Under the pieces are notes generated by a model. The model saw nothing but the letters and a program-made list of their open reading frames with translations. It was not told where the DNA came from and made no database searches. Shown here piece after piece: positions 15,641 through 24,167 of a stretch of 64,000 nucleotides of DNA. Location of the stretch: the NCBI GenBank assembly GCA_937124965.1, contig CAKZLB010000040.1:62001-126000 (forward strand), in the 5' to 3' direction. Position 1 is the first letter of the stretch. The number at the start of each line of letters is the position of its first letter. The position numbers were made by a program, and so were the translations under genes. The DNA comes from an uncultured Bacteroidota bacterium (GTDB taxonomy: Bacteria; Bacteroidota; Bacteroidia; NS11-12g; UBA9320).

Positions 15641-18232
15641 GTGAGACATCACTCGATATATTTCTGGATATTTCTCATAACAATGTCCTTCTTTCATTCG
15701 AAGGCTTTAGCCCAGTGCTCTTTTTTATCACAAAGAGTTTCTGTTTCATTGCAAAACACCAATTCAGAAGCATGTCTTAAAGTTTTATCAAAACGCTACG
15801 ATTTTACCATAAACTACTCTTCTGAAGTTTTTTCCGATTCAGGTTTCAACCTTGAAGTTACCAACCAGAAACTTGAAACAATTTTAAAAAGTATCGCCAA
15901 AAGAAATGGTGCGGAATTCTTATGTGTTGGCACTAACAGTATTGTTTTTCGGAAGAAGCTAGACTCAAAGCCCTCAGTAGTATCTGGTTTTGTTTTAGAC
16001 TCTACTAGTAATCAGCCAATTACAGGAGTGTTGGTGCTGTACGACGATTATTGGGTTGAGACAGATGCAGACGGTTATTTCAGTATTTCAGTTGTTAGCT
16101 TACCCGCAGTTCTTAATTTGTATTCACCAGGTTATTACAATGGATTCGTAATTATCCAGGAAGTGAGTTCCCAACCTAAGAGTTATCTCATGTCGCCCGA
16201 CAATATGCTTAACCCTTCCATAATTAATGTATATGATTCACTCCTCATGGTCACAAAAACTGGTGGGGTAAATATCAATATGGGCGAATTAAGCAAAATA
16301 CCGTCTATAGCAGGGTCTCCAGGTGTTTTAAACAGCTTGCGATTTTTACCTTCGATTCAAAGTACCGTAGAAGTTAATGGTGGAATGGTGGTTCAAGGAG
16401 GTGGAAAAGATCAAAACTTGGTTCTATTCGATGGGATGGAGCTTTACAATCCAATGCATTTATTTGGGTTGTTTTCGGTTTTTGACGAAAACTCTCTTCA
16501 AAGTATTTCGTTTTACAAAAATTCAATTCCAGCGCAATACAGTGGCCGATTGTCGTCTGTGTTAGATGTAAAAAGTAAAGTAGGCGATTATAATAAGTGG
16601 AATTCCAAATTGAACGTAAATCCGGTCTTGTTGGAAGGGATGTTTGATGGTCCAATAAAAAAGGATAAAACTTCTTTGCTAATTTCTGGTAGACGGTCGT
16701 TTACAGACTTTTTTCCGTTGTTCTATGAACAAATTCAAGCTCAAAACGAATTATCACGATTTAAATACTATTTCTATGATTTAACGGGAACGCTTAATCA
16801 TAAAATATCAGAGAAAACACATTTCTATTTGACTGGTTATTTGGGTGGAGATAAAGGCTACATTAGAGGAAGTACGAGTGAAACAAGTAACAATACCGTT
16901 AAAGAAAACCAAAATGACGTATTTGTTCAATCTAACATTTTAGCCACAGCAGGCATTAAGACTTGGGTGAATAATACACTTAGTGTCCATGTTAAAACTG
17001 GGTTTACTCAATACGGTTTTACGCATGAAAATGAATATGATCTTTCCATCGAAAATAGTGAGAATATTTACACCCGAAATACAAGGTTAGGCTATCAAAG
17101 CAAAATTTCGGATTGGAAAACTGGAGTGTATGTAAGAACACTTCCTAGACATAACCATGCATTTGTTTTTGGAATGGAAAATATTTGGCACAATTTCTCA
17201 CCGTCAAATTCACAGTACTTTTTAAAGGAAAATGATTTTATTTTTTATGATACGCTGTTTAAAGTGCGAGACTCAAAAATATTAGAGCAACGATACTTCT
17301 TTAGCGATGTTTTTAGCAAAAAAGGACTTAAAATTATGACTGGTGTTCATTTTGCAAACTTCGACAATGATCAAGTATATCGCTCTCTACAGCCGAGAAT
17401 AAACGTTTCTTATGACGTTAGTTTGAAAAATAGAATTGAACTTGGATTTGCAAGAACTAGCCAGTTCATGCTATTTGTGCCCAACAATTTGTTAGGCATA
17501 CCAATAGATATTTGGATACCCGCAGATGAGAACATAAGCCCAATGCACTGTCAACATATGCTGTTTGGCTTTACTCGAAAAATTGGTAAGACAGTGGCAT
17601 TTAAAATGAATGGGTATTACAAAATATTTGAAAATATAATTGAGTATAGAAATGGCGTTGCTGACTTTATTGCAGAATGGGATAAAGCACTTTTGGCTGG
17701 CAATGGTCGAGCAAAAGGAGTTGAGTTTTTGTTGAAAAAAGAAAAGGGTAAACTCAATGGCTGGTTCGCTTATACTCTTTCAAAAAGTGAACGATCAATC
17801 AGTGAAATTAATAACGGGGAATGGTTTCCTTTTCAATTTGACCGAACTCATGATCTGAAAGCAGTAGTTCATTATCAGTTAAATAAAAACATTTCGTTAG
17901 GAGGAACTTGGTCTTATGCTTCCGGAAACTACCTCACAGCACCTGAAGTTCATTATCTGATTACAGTCGAGAATCAGCAATACTTAATTGAGCAATATGG
18001 TGCAAAAAACAACTTAAAGCTCCCTGCGTATCACAGATTAGACTTAGGTATCCACCATAGAAAAGATTTAGGTAATGCGCTGCAGACATGGAGTTTCACG
18101 ATTTACAATGTTTACAACAGACAAAATGTATTTTATGTGAATTCCAATTTAAACGAAACAGGCGGGTTGTCATTTAAACCTGTTTCAATTTTACCAGTTT
18201 TGCCATCCGTAAACTATGCGATTGAATTTTAA
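15641..18232 (+). CDS. TonB-dependent outer-membrane receptor with STN signalling domain
   Basis: An 863-residue outer-membrane receptor. Signal peptide 1-24 (ending SKALAQ). An STN domain follows at about 29-98 (NLEVTNQKLETILKSIAKRN), then a carboxypeptidase-regulatory-like domain (about 112-190). A plug contains MVVQGGGKDQNLVLFDGMEL near 250, and the beta-barrel runs to the C-terminus. The STN domain marks it as a transducer that contacts the FecR partner encoded just upstream. The start is GTG; an ATG 14 codons later would cut into the signal peptide. No SusD gene follows; a DUF4249 lipoprotein gene overlaps its end by 17 bases. Ligand is unknown. Confidence 0.88.
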   Translation: MRHHSIYFWIFLITMSFFHSKALAQCSFLSQRVSVSLQNTNSEACLKVLSKRYDFTINYSSEVFSDSGFNLEVTNQKLETILKSIAKRNGAEFLCVGTNSIVFRKKLDSKPSVVSGFVLDSTSNQPITGVLVLYDDYWVETDADGYFSISVVSLPAVLNLYSPGYYNGFVIIQEVSSQPKSYLMSPDNMLNPSIINVYDSLLMVTKTGGVNINMGELSKIPSIAGSPGVLNSLRFLPSIQSTVEVNGGMVVQGGGKDQNLVLFDGMELYNPMHLFGLFSVFDENSLQSISFYKNSIPAQYSGRLSSVLDVKSKVGDYNKWNSKLNVNPVLLEGMFDGPIKKDKTSLLISGRRSFTDFFPLFYEQIQAQNELSRFKYYFYDLTGTLNHKISEKTHFYLTGYLGGDKGYIRGSTSETSNNTVKENQNDVFVQSNILATAGIKTWVNNTLSVHVKTGFTQYGFTHENEYDLSIENSENIYTRNTRLGYQSKISDWKTGVYVRTLPRHNHAFVFGMENIWHNFSPSNSQYFLKENDFIFYDTLFKVRDSKILEQRYFFSDVFSKKGLKIMTGVHFANFDNDQVYRSLQPRINVSYDVSLKNRIELGFARTSQFMLFVPNNLLGIPIDIWIPADENISPMHCQHMLFGFTRKIGKTVAFKMNGYYKIFENIIEYRNGVADFIAEWDKALLAGNGRAKGVEFLLKKEKGKLNGWFAYTLSKSERSISEINNGEWFPFQFDRTHDLKAVVHYQLNKNISLGGTWSYASGNYLTAPEVHYLITVENQQYLIEQYGAKNNLKLPAYHRLDLGIHHRKDLGNALQTWSFTIYNVYNRQNVFYVNSNLNETGGLSFKPVSILPVLPSVNYAIEF

Positions 18233-19130
18233 CTATTTGGTTTTAATAATAAGTATGATTAGTGCATTATCATGCAATGATGATCTTTCGTTTAATAGTT
18301 CTAAAAGCCGAAACCTGATTGTTCTTCATGCTCAAGCAGAAGTAGGTAAAAAAATTGTTCTCGAGGTAAAACAAAGTGAGTTAATTACTGAGGATACGTT
18401 AAATAACCCGATTGATGGTGTTCGAGCGGTGCTTAAAGTAAATGGAATTGATGAGGACGTAACCTATTCAAATTCAGAAGGTTTTGCTTCATTTTCATAT
18501 ATAGTAACGCCGCGAGATACGTTGGCAATAGAGCTAGAAAAGGAAGGTTTTGACGTAGTTTCTGCGAAAACAACAACACCCGAAAACATTGGAATTTTAC
18601 AGTTTGATACAACCAATAAAAGGCTGCTAGATCAAGGATTGAGAGTTTCGTTCTATGATCGACCGAATGAAAAGAACTATTATCAGTTAGTTCTTATTGG
18701 AGAGCGTTGGACATACCAACTTGACAACATTACTGGTGAACGATTAGATTCGGTGAGGTCCAGAGAATTTGTAGAAATGAAAAGTATCAATCGAATATTC
18801 TTTTCTGATAATAACATAGTTAACAATAGACAAAACTTTGAACTATTAAACGACAAAATATTTAATGGTAAAAACTTTGTTTTAGATGTTGATGTTAACC
18901 GTTTTGCGCTTTCTGAACAAATAGACAAAAGCGCAATGAAAAAGTTAACGGTAGAACTCAAAAGCATCAGTGAGGCCTACTATAGTTTTTTGACAACATT
19001 GAGTTTGAACAGGCCAATATACGGTGGGCCATTTAGTATTTCATCACAAGTGCCAAGTAATGTGTTAGGAGGCTATGGAATATTTGCAACGTATAGTGTT
19101 GACCGTGCTGAAATAGTGTTAGAACAATAG
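18216..19130 (+). CDS. DUF4249-type outer-membrane lipoprotein
   Basis: A 304-residue lipoprotein. The signal ends in the lipobox SALSC with the lipidated Cys at residue 20. The remainder is beta-rich with the layout of DUF4249 proteins: an Ig-like N-terminal part with an AVLKVNGIDEDVTYS segment, and a C-terminal part with GPFSISSQVPSNVLGGYGIF. DUF4249 genes commonly follow TonB-dependent receptors in Bacteroidota and are thought to be receptor-associated surface lipoproteins. The ATG lies inside the receptor gene (17-base overlap), indicating translational coupling. Confidence 0.82.
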   Translation: MRLNFNYLVLIISMISALSCNDDLSFNSSKSRNLIVLHAQAEVGKKIVLEVKQSELITEDTLNNPIDGVRAVLKVNGIDEDVTYSNSEGFASFSYIVTPRDTLAIELEKEGFDVVSAKTTTPENIGILQFDTTNKRLLDQGLRVSFYDRPNEKNYYQLVLIGERWTYQLDNITGERLDSVRSREFVEMKSINRIFFSDNNIVNNRQNFELLNDKIFNGKNFVLDVDVNRFALSEQIDKSAMKKLTVELKSISEAYYSFLTTLSLNRPIYGGPFSISSQVPSNVLGGYGIFATYSVDRAEIVLEQ

Positions 19131-19134
19131 ATTT

Positions 19135-19602
19135 ATGAAAATATCGAAACAATGTGAGGTTCTGCTTCATGATGAAGAGAATCTTGCAGAGAATATAATT
19201 AACCTACTTAATGACGCTAATGAGTCTGCAAAAAAAGCGTATGCACCTTATTCAAAGTTTCGTGTAGGAGCAGCTTTGGCGTTGGAAACTGGCGAAACTG
19301 TATTAGGAAACAACCAAGAAAACGCTGCGTATCCTAGTGGATTATGCGCAGAGAGGGTTGCGGTATTTGCCGCAAAAGCCAATTTTCCAGATGGTGTTAT
19401 TTCAACTCTTGTTATAACTGTTTTGACTGATATTCCAGTGAAGCAAGGGTTTACACCTCCTTGTGGTTCATGCTTACAGGTTCTTTGGGATATTCAAAAT
19501 CGTCAGAAAACGCCAATTGAAATATTCATAAAAGGTGCTGATAATCAAATTTATAGCGTCAATAACGTAAATCAATTTCTACCTTTTGGATTTGAGCTTT
19601 AG
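19135..19602 (+). CDS. cdd: cytidine deaminase
   Basis: A 155-residue zinc-dependent nucleoside deaminase converting cytidine and deoxycytidine to the uridine forms. Zinc and catalytic residues are visible: C71-A-E73 (GLCAERVAVF) and C110-G-S-C113 (PPCGSCLQVL). Substrate-binding FRVGAAL and NQENAAYPSG are also present. Length fits the homotetrameric class. It starts 4 bases after the DUF4249 stop and may share its transcript, though the functions are unrelated. Confidence 0.93.
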   Translation: MKISKQCEVLLHDEENLAENIINLLNDANESAKKAYAPYSKFRVGAALALETGETVLGNNQENAAYPSGLCAERVAVFAAKANFPDGVISTLVITVLTDIPVKQGFTPPCGSCLQVLWDIQNRQKTPIEIFIKGADNQIYSVNNVNQFLPFGFEL

Positions 19603-19672
19603 TAAAAGATAGTTCCTTAGCTCAGATTATCCACACTCAGCCTTAAATTTTAGCATTCGATAGTCACTGATG

Positions 19673-19680
19673 TATTTTTG
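19673..19680 (+). promoter_or_regulatory. -7 promoter box (TATTTTTG) of the DUF2130 gene
   Basis: Exact TAnnTTTG match whose last base is 4 bases before the ATG at 19685, which predicts an almost leaderless transcript. Confidence 0.5.
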
Positions 19681-19684
19681 TGCT

Positions 19685-20938
19685 ATGGAAAATGGTACTC
19701 ATGTAGTTTGCCCAAATTGTGGTGAAAATATTGATGTAAACACTTTGTTGGCGCACCAACTAGAGGAAGATTTAAAAGGTAGATACGAACAAGAGAGAAA
19801 GCAAGTACAGGATCGCTTAAAGAAGCAAGAAGACTTGTTAAAAGAACAAAAGGAACTCTTTGAAGAAACGAAACGGAAGGAGAATGAATTGTTTAAAGAG
19901 CGTTTAGAGACAAAGCTCAAGGAGCAATCGAAACTTCAAGAAGATAAAATTAAAGCCAAAATTGATGAAGAACAGTCTGAACGTATAGCGCTAATTGAAA
20001 AAGAGTTGGCTGAAAAGTCTGAAAAAATTAAGGAGTTGAATAAATCAAAGGCTGAAATTGAGCAATTGAAGCGTGAAAAAAATGAAATTAAAGAGCAAAT
20101 CGAACTTGAACTTCAGCAAAAAATGAGCAGCCAAATAGTCGAGGAACGTTTGAAAATTCAGAAACTCGAACAAGATAAAAATGAACTCAAACTAAAAGAG
20201 CTACAAAAACAACTTGAAGACCAAAAAAAGCTTACTGATGATATGAAACGGAAGCAGGAGCAAGGGTCAATGCAATTGCAAGGAGAGGTACAAGAACTTG
20301 CTATTGAAGAATGGCTTGCCGCAGAGTTCCCGCTTGATTCCATTGATGAAATTAAAAAAGGCGCTCGTGGAGGAGACTGTATTCAGATTGTAAATACACG
20401 TGTTCGTCAGAACTGCGGAAAGATCTATTATGAAAGTAAGCGAACTAAGGATTTTCAAGCTACTTGGATCGAAAAGTTTAAAGACGACATTCGAGACAAG
20501 AATGCAAATATTGGTGTATTAGTCACAGAAGTAATGCCAACTGGAATGGAGCGTTTAGGGCTAAAGGATGGAATTTGGATTTGCAGTTTTGAAGAATTTA
20601 AAGGTTTGTCTAAAGTATTACGGCAAACCATTGTAATGTTAGATTCAACGATCGAAACGCAATCAAACAAAGGTGATAAAATGGGAATGCTTTATGACTA
20701 CTTAACAAGTAATTCTTTCAAACTACAAATTGAAGGAATAGTAGAAGGTTTTACTTCAATGCAATCAGATTTGGAGTCTGAAAAAAGATCAATGCAACGC
20801 ATATGGAAGTCGCGTGAAAAACAAATTGAACGAGTAATTAATAACACTGTTGACATGTATGGTTCGATAAAAGGCATAGCAGGCAATGCTATCGGTTCAA
20901 TTCAGGCCTTAGAACTTGGTCCATCCGATGAAGATTAA
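19685..20938 (+). CDS. DUF2130 coiled-coil, nuclease-like protein
   Basis: A 417-residue soluble protein of the DUF2130 (COG4487) family. A zinc-ribbon-like start (CPNCGENI, only one Cys pair visible) is followed by a long charged coiled coil (about 25-205). The DUF2130 domain (about 205-330) has a GARGGDCIQIVNTR segment and Y-Y-E250-S-K252, which resembles the D...ExK core of restriction-endonuclease-like folds. A helical C-terminal tail ends it. The family's role is not known to me; DNA binding or cleavage is inference from the fold. ATG at 19685 is chosen because the Cys pair begins nine residues in. Confidence 0.82.
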   Translation: MENGTHVVCPNCGENIDVNTLLAHQLEEDLKGRYEQERKQVQDRLKKQEDLLKEQKELFEETKRKENELFKERLETKLKEQSKLQEDKIKAKIDEEQSERIALIEKELAEKSEKIKELNKSKAEIEQLKREKNEIKEQIELELQQKMSSQIVEERLKIQKLEQDKNELKLKELQKQLEDQKKLTDDMKRKQEQGSMQLQGEVQELAIEEWLAAEFPLDSIDEIKKGARGGDCIQIVNTRVRQNCGKIYYESKRTKDFQATWIEKFKDDIRDKNANIGVLVTEVMPTGMERLGLKDGIWICSFEEFKGLSKVLRQTIVMLDSTIETQSNKGDKMGMLYDYLTSNSFKLQIEGIVEGFTSMQSDLESEKRSMQRIWKSREKQIERVINNTVDMYGSIKGIAGNAIGSIQALELGPSDED

Positions 20939-20947
20939 TAGTTCCAG

Positions 20948-21235
20948 CTAAAATCCTTTTTTTGAGCTAAAGTATTTTTTGTCGATGTAAAAAGTGCCAA
21001 ATGGAATAACAGCAGCCAATAAAATTATAGCAGTCTTTTTTACGTCCCACTTTTGTTCTGAGCGGATTACTAGCGCAAAGATGACGTACGCAATAAAAAG
21101 TAACCCATGTGGCATACCTAACATCTTTACGTATGTTGGGTCATCAGTAAAGTGTTTTATTGGTGTTGCGATAAATAGCAATAGAAGATAAGAAACTCCT
21201 TCTAAAAAAGCGATTACTCTAAACGTTTTTATCAT
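20948..21235 (-). CDS. DUF3817 integral membrane protein
   Basis: A 95-residue membrane protein with three hydrophobic helices. It starts MIKTFRVIAFLEGVSYLLLL and includes the conserved GMPHGLLFIAYVIF segment characteristic of DUF3817. The role is unknown. The ATG at 21235 is preferred to an in-frame start 16 codons upstream, because the family's conserved region begins here. Convergent with the DUF2130 gene, 9 bases apart. Confidence 0.85.
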   Translation of the reverse strand: MIKTFRVIAFLEGVSYLLLLFIATPIKHFTDDPTYVKMLGMPHGLLFIAYVIFALVIRSEQKWDVKKTAIILLAAVIPFGTFYIDKKYFSSKKGF

Positions 21236-21499
21236 AGTGCAAGAATACGAATCCTCGAAAAAGAATAGTTCATTTTTTATCAAAAATGTTGCAGTCCTAT
21301 AATTTACAAATTGCCGTCAACCATCTTACAAACTAACGAGAAAATCATGGAGATCAAGCGCAAAAATGGTACATCGATATTTACTAATAAACGATTAACT
21401 TTCGCCCAAATTCAAACCCATTTTTAAAACCATTATTTGAGTAGGAGTCATTGCGATTCTTGACACTACTTTTTGATTTTTTTAAGGATAAATAATATA

Positions 21500-22816
21500 A
21501 TGATTACAAATAAAACGAAATCACAAGACCTATTAGATAGGCGTAAAGTAGCAGTAGCTAATGGAGTTGGAGTCTTTAATACTGCAACAGTTCAGCATGC
21601 AAAAGGTGCGATAATTACCGATGTAGATGGTAACGAACTAATTGATTTTGCAGGAGGGATAGGCGTTGTTAATGCAGGGCATTGTCCAGAACCTGTAGTA
21701 AAGGCAATACAAGAGCAAGCAGCTAAATACCTTCATACTAGTTTTAATGTTGTAACCTACGAACCATACATTGAGTTATGTGAAGAGTTGGCAGAAATAC
21801 TGCCTCATGGAGAAAATACGAAGGCCATGTTGGTTAGTACAGGCGCTGAGGCGGTAGAGAACGCTATCAAAATTGCACGCCAAGCAACCAAAAAATCTGC
21901 AGTATTGTGTTACACTGGTGCATACCACGGGCGAACAATGATGGCTATGACGCTTACAAGCAAAGTAAGTTATAAGTACAATTGTGGGCCATTTGCGCCG
22001 GAGGTTTATAGGCTACCATTTCCAAATTTTTATCGATATGCTGGGTCTCGAACTGAAGAGGAGTTTGCAGAAGACGAGTTGAAACGATTACGAGAATCGG
22101 CGTTAAACTTAGTTGATGTAAATGAAGTCGCAGCAATCATTTTAGAACCAATTCAAGGTGAAGGTGGATTTAACCCAATTCCACAGACATATTTAGAAGG
22201 TTTACGTGCGTTTTGCGACGAGCATGGAATAGTTTTAATTATGGATGAGGTACAAAGTGGATTTTGCAGAACGGGGCATTGGGCCGGTTGGCAACACTAT
22301 GGAGTTGAGCCAGATATTAGCACATATGCTAAATCCATGGGATCAGGGTTGCCAATTGCAGCTGTTGTTGGCAAGGCTGATGTGATGGATGCGGCAGCAC
22401 CAGGTTCGATTGGCGGTACCTACATAGGGAGTCCTATTGCTTGTGTGGCGGCTTCAGCAACTATTAAGTACATGAAAGAAATTGATCTAAACGAAAGGGC
22501 TAAGCACGTTGGTACAGTTATAATGGATCGATTGAATTCTATAAAGTCAGAATGTCCAGAGATTGGTGATGTTAGGGGAGTAGGAGCCATGATAGGTTTT
22601 GAATTCGTGCACAATAATGACCCAAGACAGCCAAACTCAGATATTTGTTCTAAAATTGTTAAAGGGTGTGCTGACGCAGGATTAATTGTGTTAAGTGCAG
22701 GTACTTATAAGAACGTAATCCGGATTCTTTCACCTTTAGTAATTACAGATGAGGAGCTAGAAAAAGGATTAAGTATTTTAGAACAGGAGATTAAAAAAGC
22801 AATTAAACACATATGA
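21500..22816 (+). CDS. gabT: GABA-type class III aminotransferase
   Basis: A 438-residue PLP-dependent omega-aminotransferase. The PLP-binding Asp lies in LIMDEVQSGFCRTG (D249) and the Schiff-base lysine in TYAKSMGSGLPIAAV (K278); STGAEAVENAIKIAR is the phosphate-binding region. The family moves the terminal amine of GABA or related omega-amino acids or diamines to 2-oxoglutarate. The ATG at 21500 has an AAGGA ribosome-binding site; the 264-base leader region carries no other convincing gene. It heads a six-gene run with a hydrolase overlapping its stop by 4 bases. The exact amine substrate is not determined by sequence. Confidence 0.85.
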   Translation: MITNKTKSQDLLDRRKVAVANGVGVFNTATVQHAKGAIITDVDGNELIDFAGGIGVVNAGHCPEPVVKAIQEQAAKYLHTSFNVVTYEPYIELCEELAEILPHGENTKAMLVSTGAEAVENAIKIARQATKKSAVLCYTGAYHGRTMMAMTLTSKVSYKYNCGPFAPEVYRLPFPNFYRYAGSRTEEEFAEDELKRLRESALNLVDVNEVAAIILEPIQGEGGFNPIPQTYLEGLRAFCDEHGIVLIMDEVQSGFCRTGHWAGWQHYGVEPDISTYAKSMGSGLPIAAVVGKADVMDAAAPGSIGGTYIGSPIACVAASATIKYMKEIDLNERAKHVGTVIMDRLNSIKSECPEIGDVRGVGAMIGFEFVHNNDPRQPNSDICSKIVKGCADAGLIVLSAGTYKNVIRILSPLVITDEELEKGLSILEQEIKKAIKHI

Positions 22817-23751
22817 AACCATTTGCAATAGCAGGAATACAAATGAAAGTTTCGGCAGTTGTTCCAAATGTCGAAATGATGAAATTGAAGTTGGATATTA
22901 CCATGAACTTGTATCCATGGATACAGATGGTAGTATTTAGTGAGTTGTGTGCATACGGTCCACTCACACACCACGCTCAAACCATTCCAAATGATTTCGA
23001 AGCACAAATGCAACGTTTGGCCAAGAAATACGGAATATGGATACTGCCAGGGTCGGTATTTGAAAAAACTGATGGAAAAATATATAATACTGCCTCGGTA
23101 ATAAATCCAGATGGTGAAATTGTCACAAGGTATAGGAAGATGTTTCCATTTTATCCATACGAGGTTGGTGTGACTCCAGGAGAAGAGTTTTGTCTTTTCG
23201 AAGTACCAGATGTAGGCAAGTTTGGAGTTTCAATTTGTTATGATATGTGGTTCCCAGAAACCATCCGAACTCTAACATGCATGGGAGCAGAGGTGATTTT
23301 GCACCCAACGATGACTGGTACTATCGATCGAGAAATAGAACTTTCGATTGCACGAGCCATGGCGTCTGTAAATCAGTGTTACTTTTTCGACATTAATGGA
23401 CTAGACACAGGTGGTTGTGGAAAGTCGGTAGTTTGTGGACCAGATGGCAGAGTTTTACATCAATCAGGTGGTAATGAAGAGATTATTCCGCTAGAAATTA
23501 ACATCGACCGTGTAAAAAGAAGCCGAGAATTAGGTATTTTGCGACTTGGGCAACCATTAAAGAGTTTTAGAGACCACATTGGTCAGTTCAATATTTATCA
23601 GCCGGAGACAAAACATGAATACTTGGATTCATTAGGTCCGTTGATAAAACCTAAACAACTTAATGAACTAACTCAGCTCAAAATAAAGGAGAGTGAAATT
23701 ATTCATCAGGAATCAATTCACACATTTAATAAGGATAAACGAATAGAGTAA
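22813..23751 (+). CDS. carbon-nitrogen hydrolase (nitrilase superfamily)
   Basis: A 312-residue amidase of the nitrilase superfamily. The catalytic triad is complete: E44 (VFSELCAYG), K109 (RYRKMFPFYPYE) and C142 (VSICYDMWFPE). Members hydrolyse linear amides such as N-carbamoylputrescine, omega-amides or formamide. Aliphatic-amidase-like features are seen, but the substrate cannot be assigned. The ATG overlaps the GabT stop by 4 bases (ATGA), so the two are translationally coupled and probably act in one pathway. Confidence 0.87.
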   Translation: MKPFAIAGIQMKVSAVVPNVEMMKLKLDITMNLYPWIQMVVFSELCAYGPLTHHAQTIPNDFEAQMQRLAKKYGIWILPGSVFEKTDGKIYNTASVINPDGEIVTRYRKMFPFYPYEVGVTPGEEFCLFEVPDVGKFGVSICYDMWFPETIRTLTCMGAEVILHPTMTGTIDREIELSIARAMASVNQCYFFDINGLDTGGCGKSVVCGPDGRVLHQSGGNEEIIPLEINIDRVKRSRELGILRLGQPLKSFRDHIGQFNIYQPETKHEYLDSLGPLIKPKQLNELTQLKIKESEIIHQESIHTFNKDKRIE

Positions 23752-23758
23752 AGTATTT

Positions 23759-24166
23759 ATGGGCGGATCATCAGGAGGAGCTATAGGAAATAAACGTAAA
23801 ATAGATAATTATGTAAGCTGGTTTGAAATCCCTGCAATCGACTTTCAACAAGCAGTGCAATTTTACTCAACTATTTACCAAATTGAAATGCCCCAAACTG
23901 TGACCGACTCAAACTCTATGGCATATTTTCCTGTTGTAAATGGGGTAGGAGGAGCTGTAATCGCTGGTCCTGGATCTGTTCCTAGCGATGTAGGTCCACT
24001 AATTTATCTAAATGGAGGTGATGATTTAAGTGTTGTTTTAAATAGGATAGAAGACGCTGGAGGACGTATAATTATGCCCAAAACATTAATAAGTGAAGCA
24101 GCAGGATATTTTGCTATCTTTATCGATTCTCAGGGAAATAAACTAGCACTTCATTCACAACACTAA
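23759..24166 (+). CDS. VOC-family (glyoxalase-like) protein
   Basis: A 135-residue protein of the vicinal-oxygen-chelate superfamily, similar to COG3324. It contains VSWFEIPAIDFQQAVQFYST at the N-terminal strand-helix, GPLIYLNGGDDLSVVLNRIE in the middle and FAIFIDSQGNKLALHSQ at the end. The usual metal ligands are incomplete, so it may be a binding or accessory protein rather than a lyase. It sits 7 bases after the amidase and one base before the decarboxylase start, so is clearly part of the operon. Confidence 0.8.
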   Translation: MGGSSGGAIGNKRKIDNYVSWFEIPAIDFQQAVQFYSTIYQIEMPQTVTDSNSMAYFPVVNGVGGAVIAGPGSVPSDVGPLIYLNGGDDLSVVLNRIEDAGGRIIMPKTLISEAAGYFAIFIDSQGNKLALHSQH

Positions 24167-24167
24167 T

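Noticed and set aside
21347-21427. 26-codon ORF in the gabT leader
   Set aside because: Too short, no ribosome-binding site and composition like the surrounding non-coding sequence.
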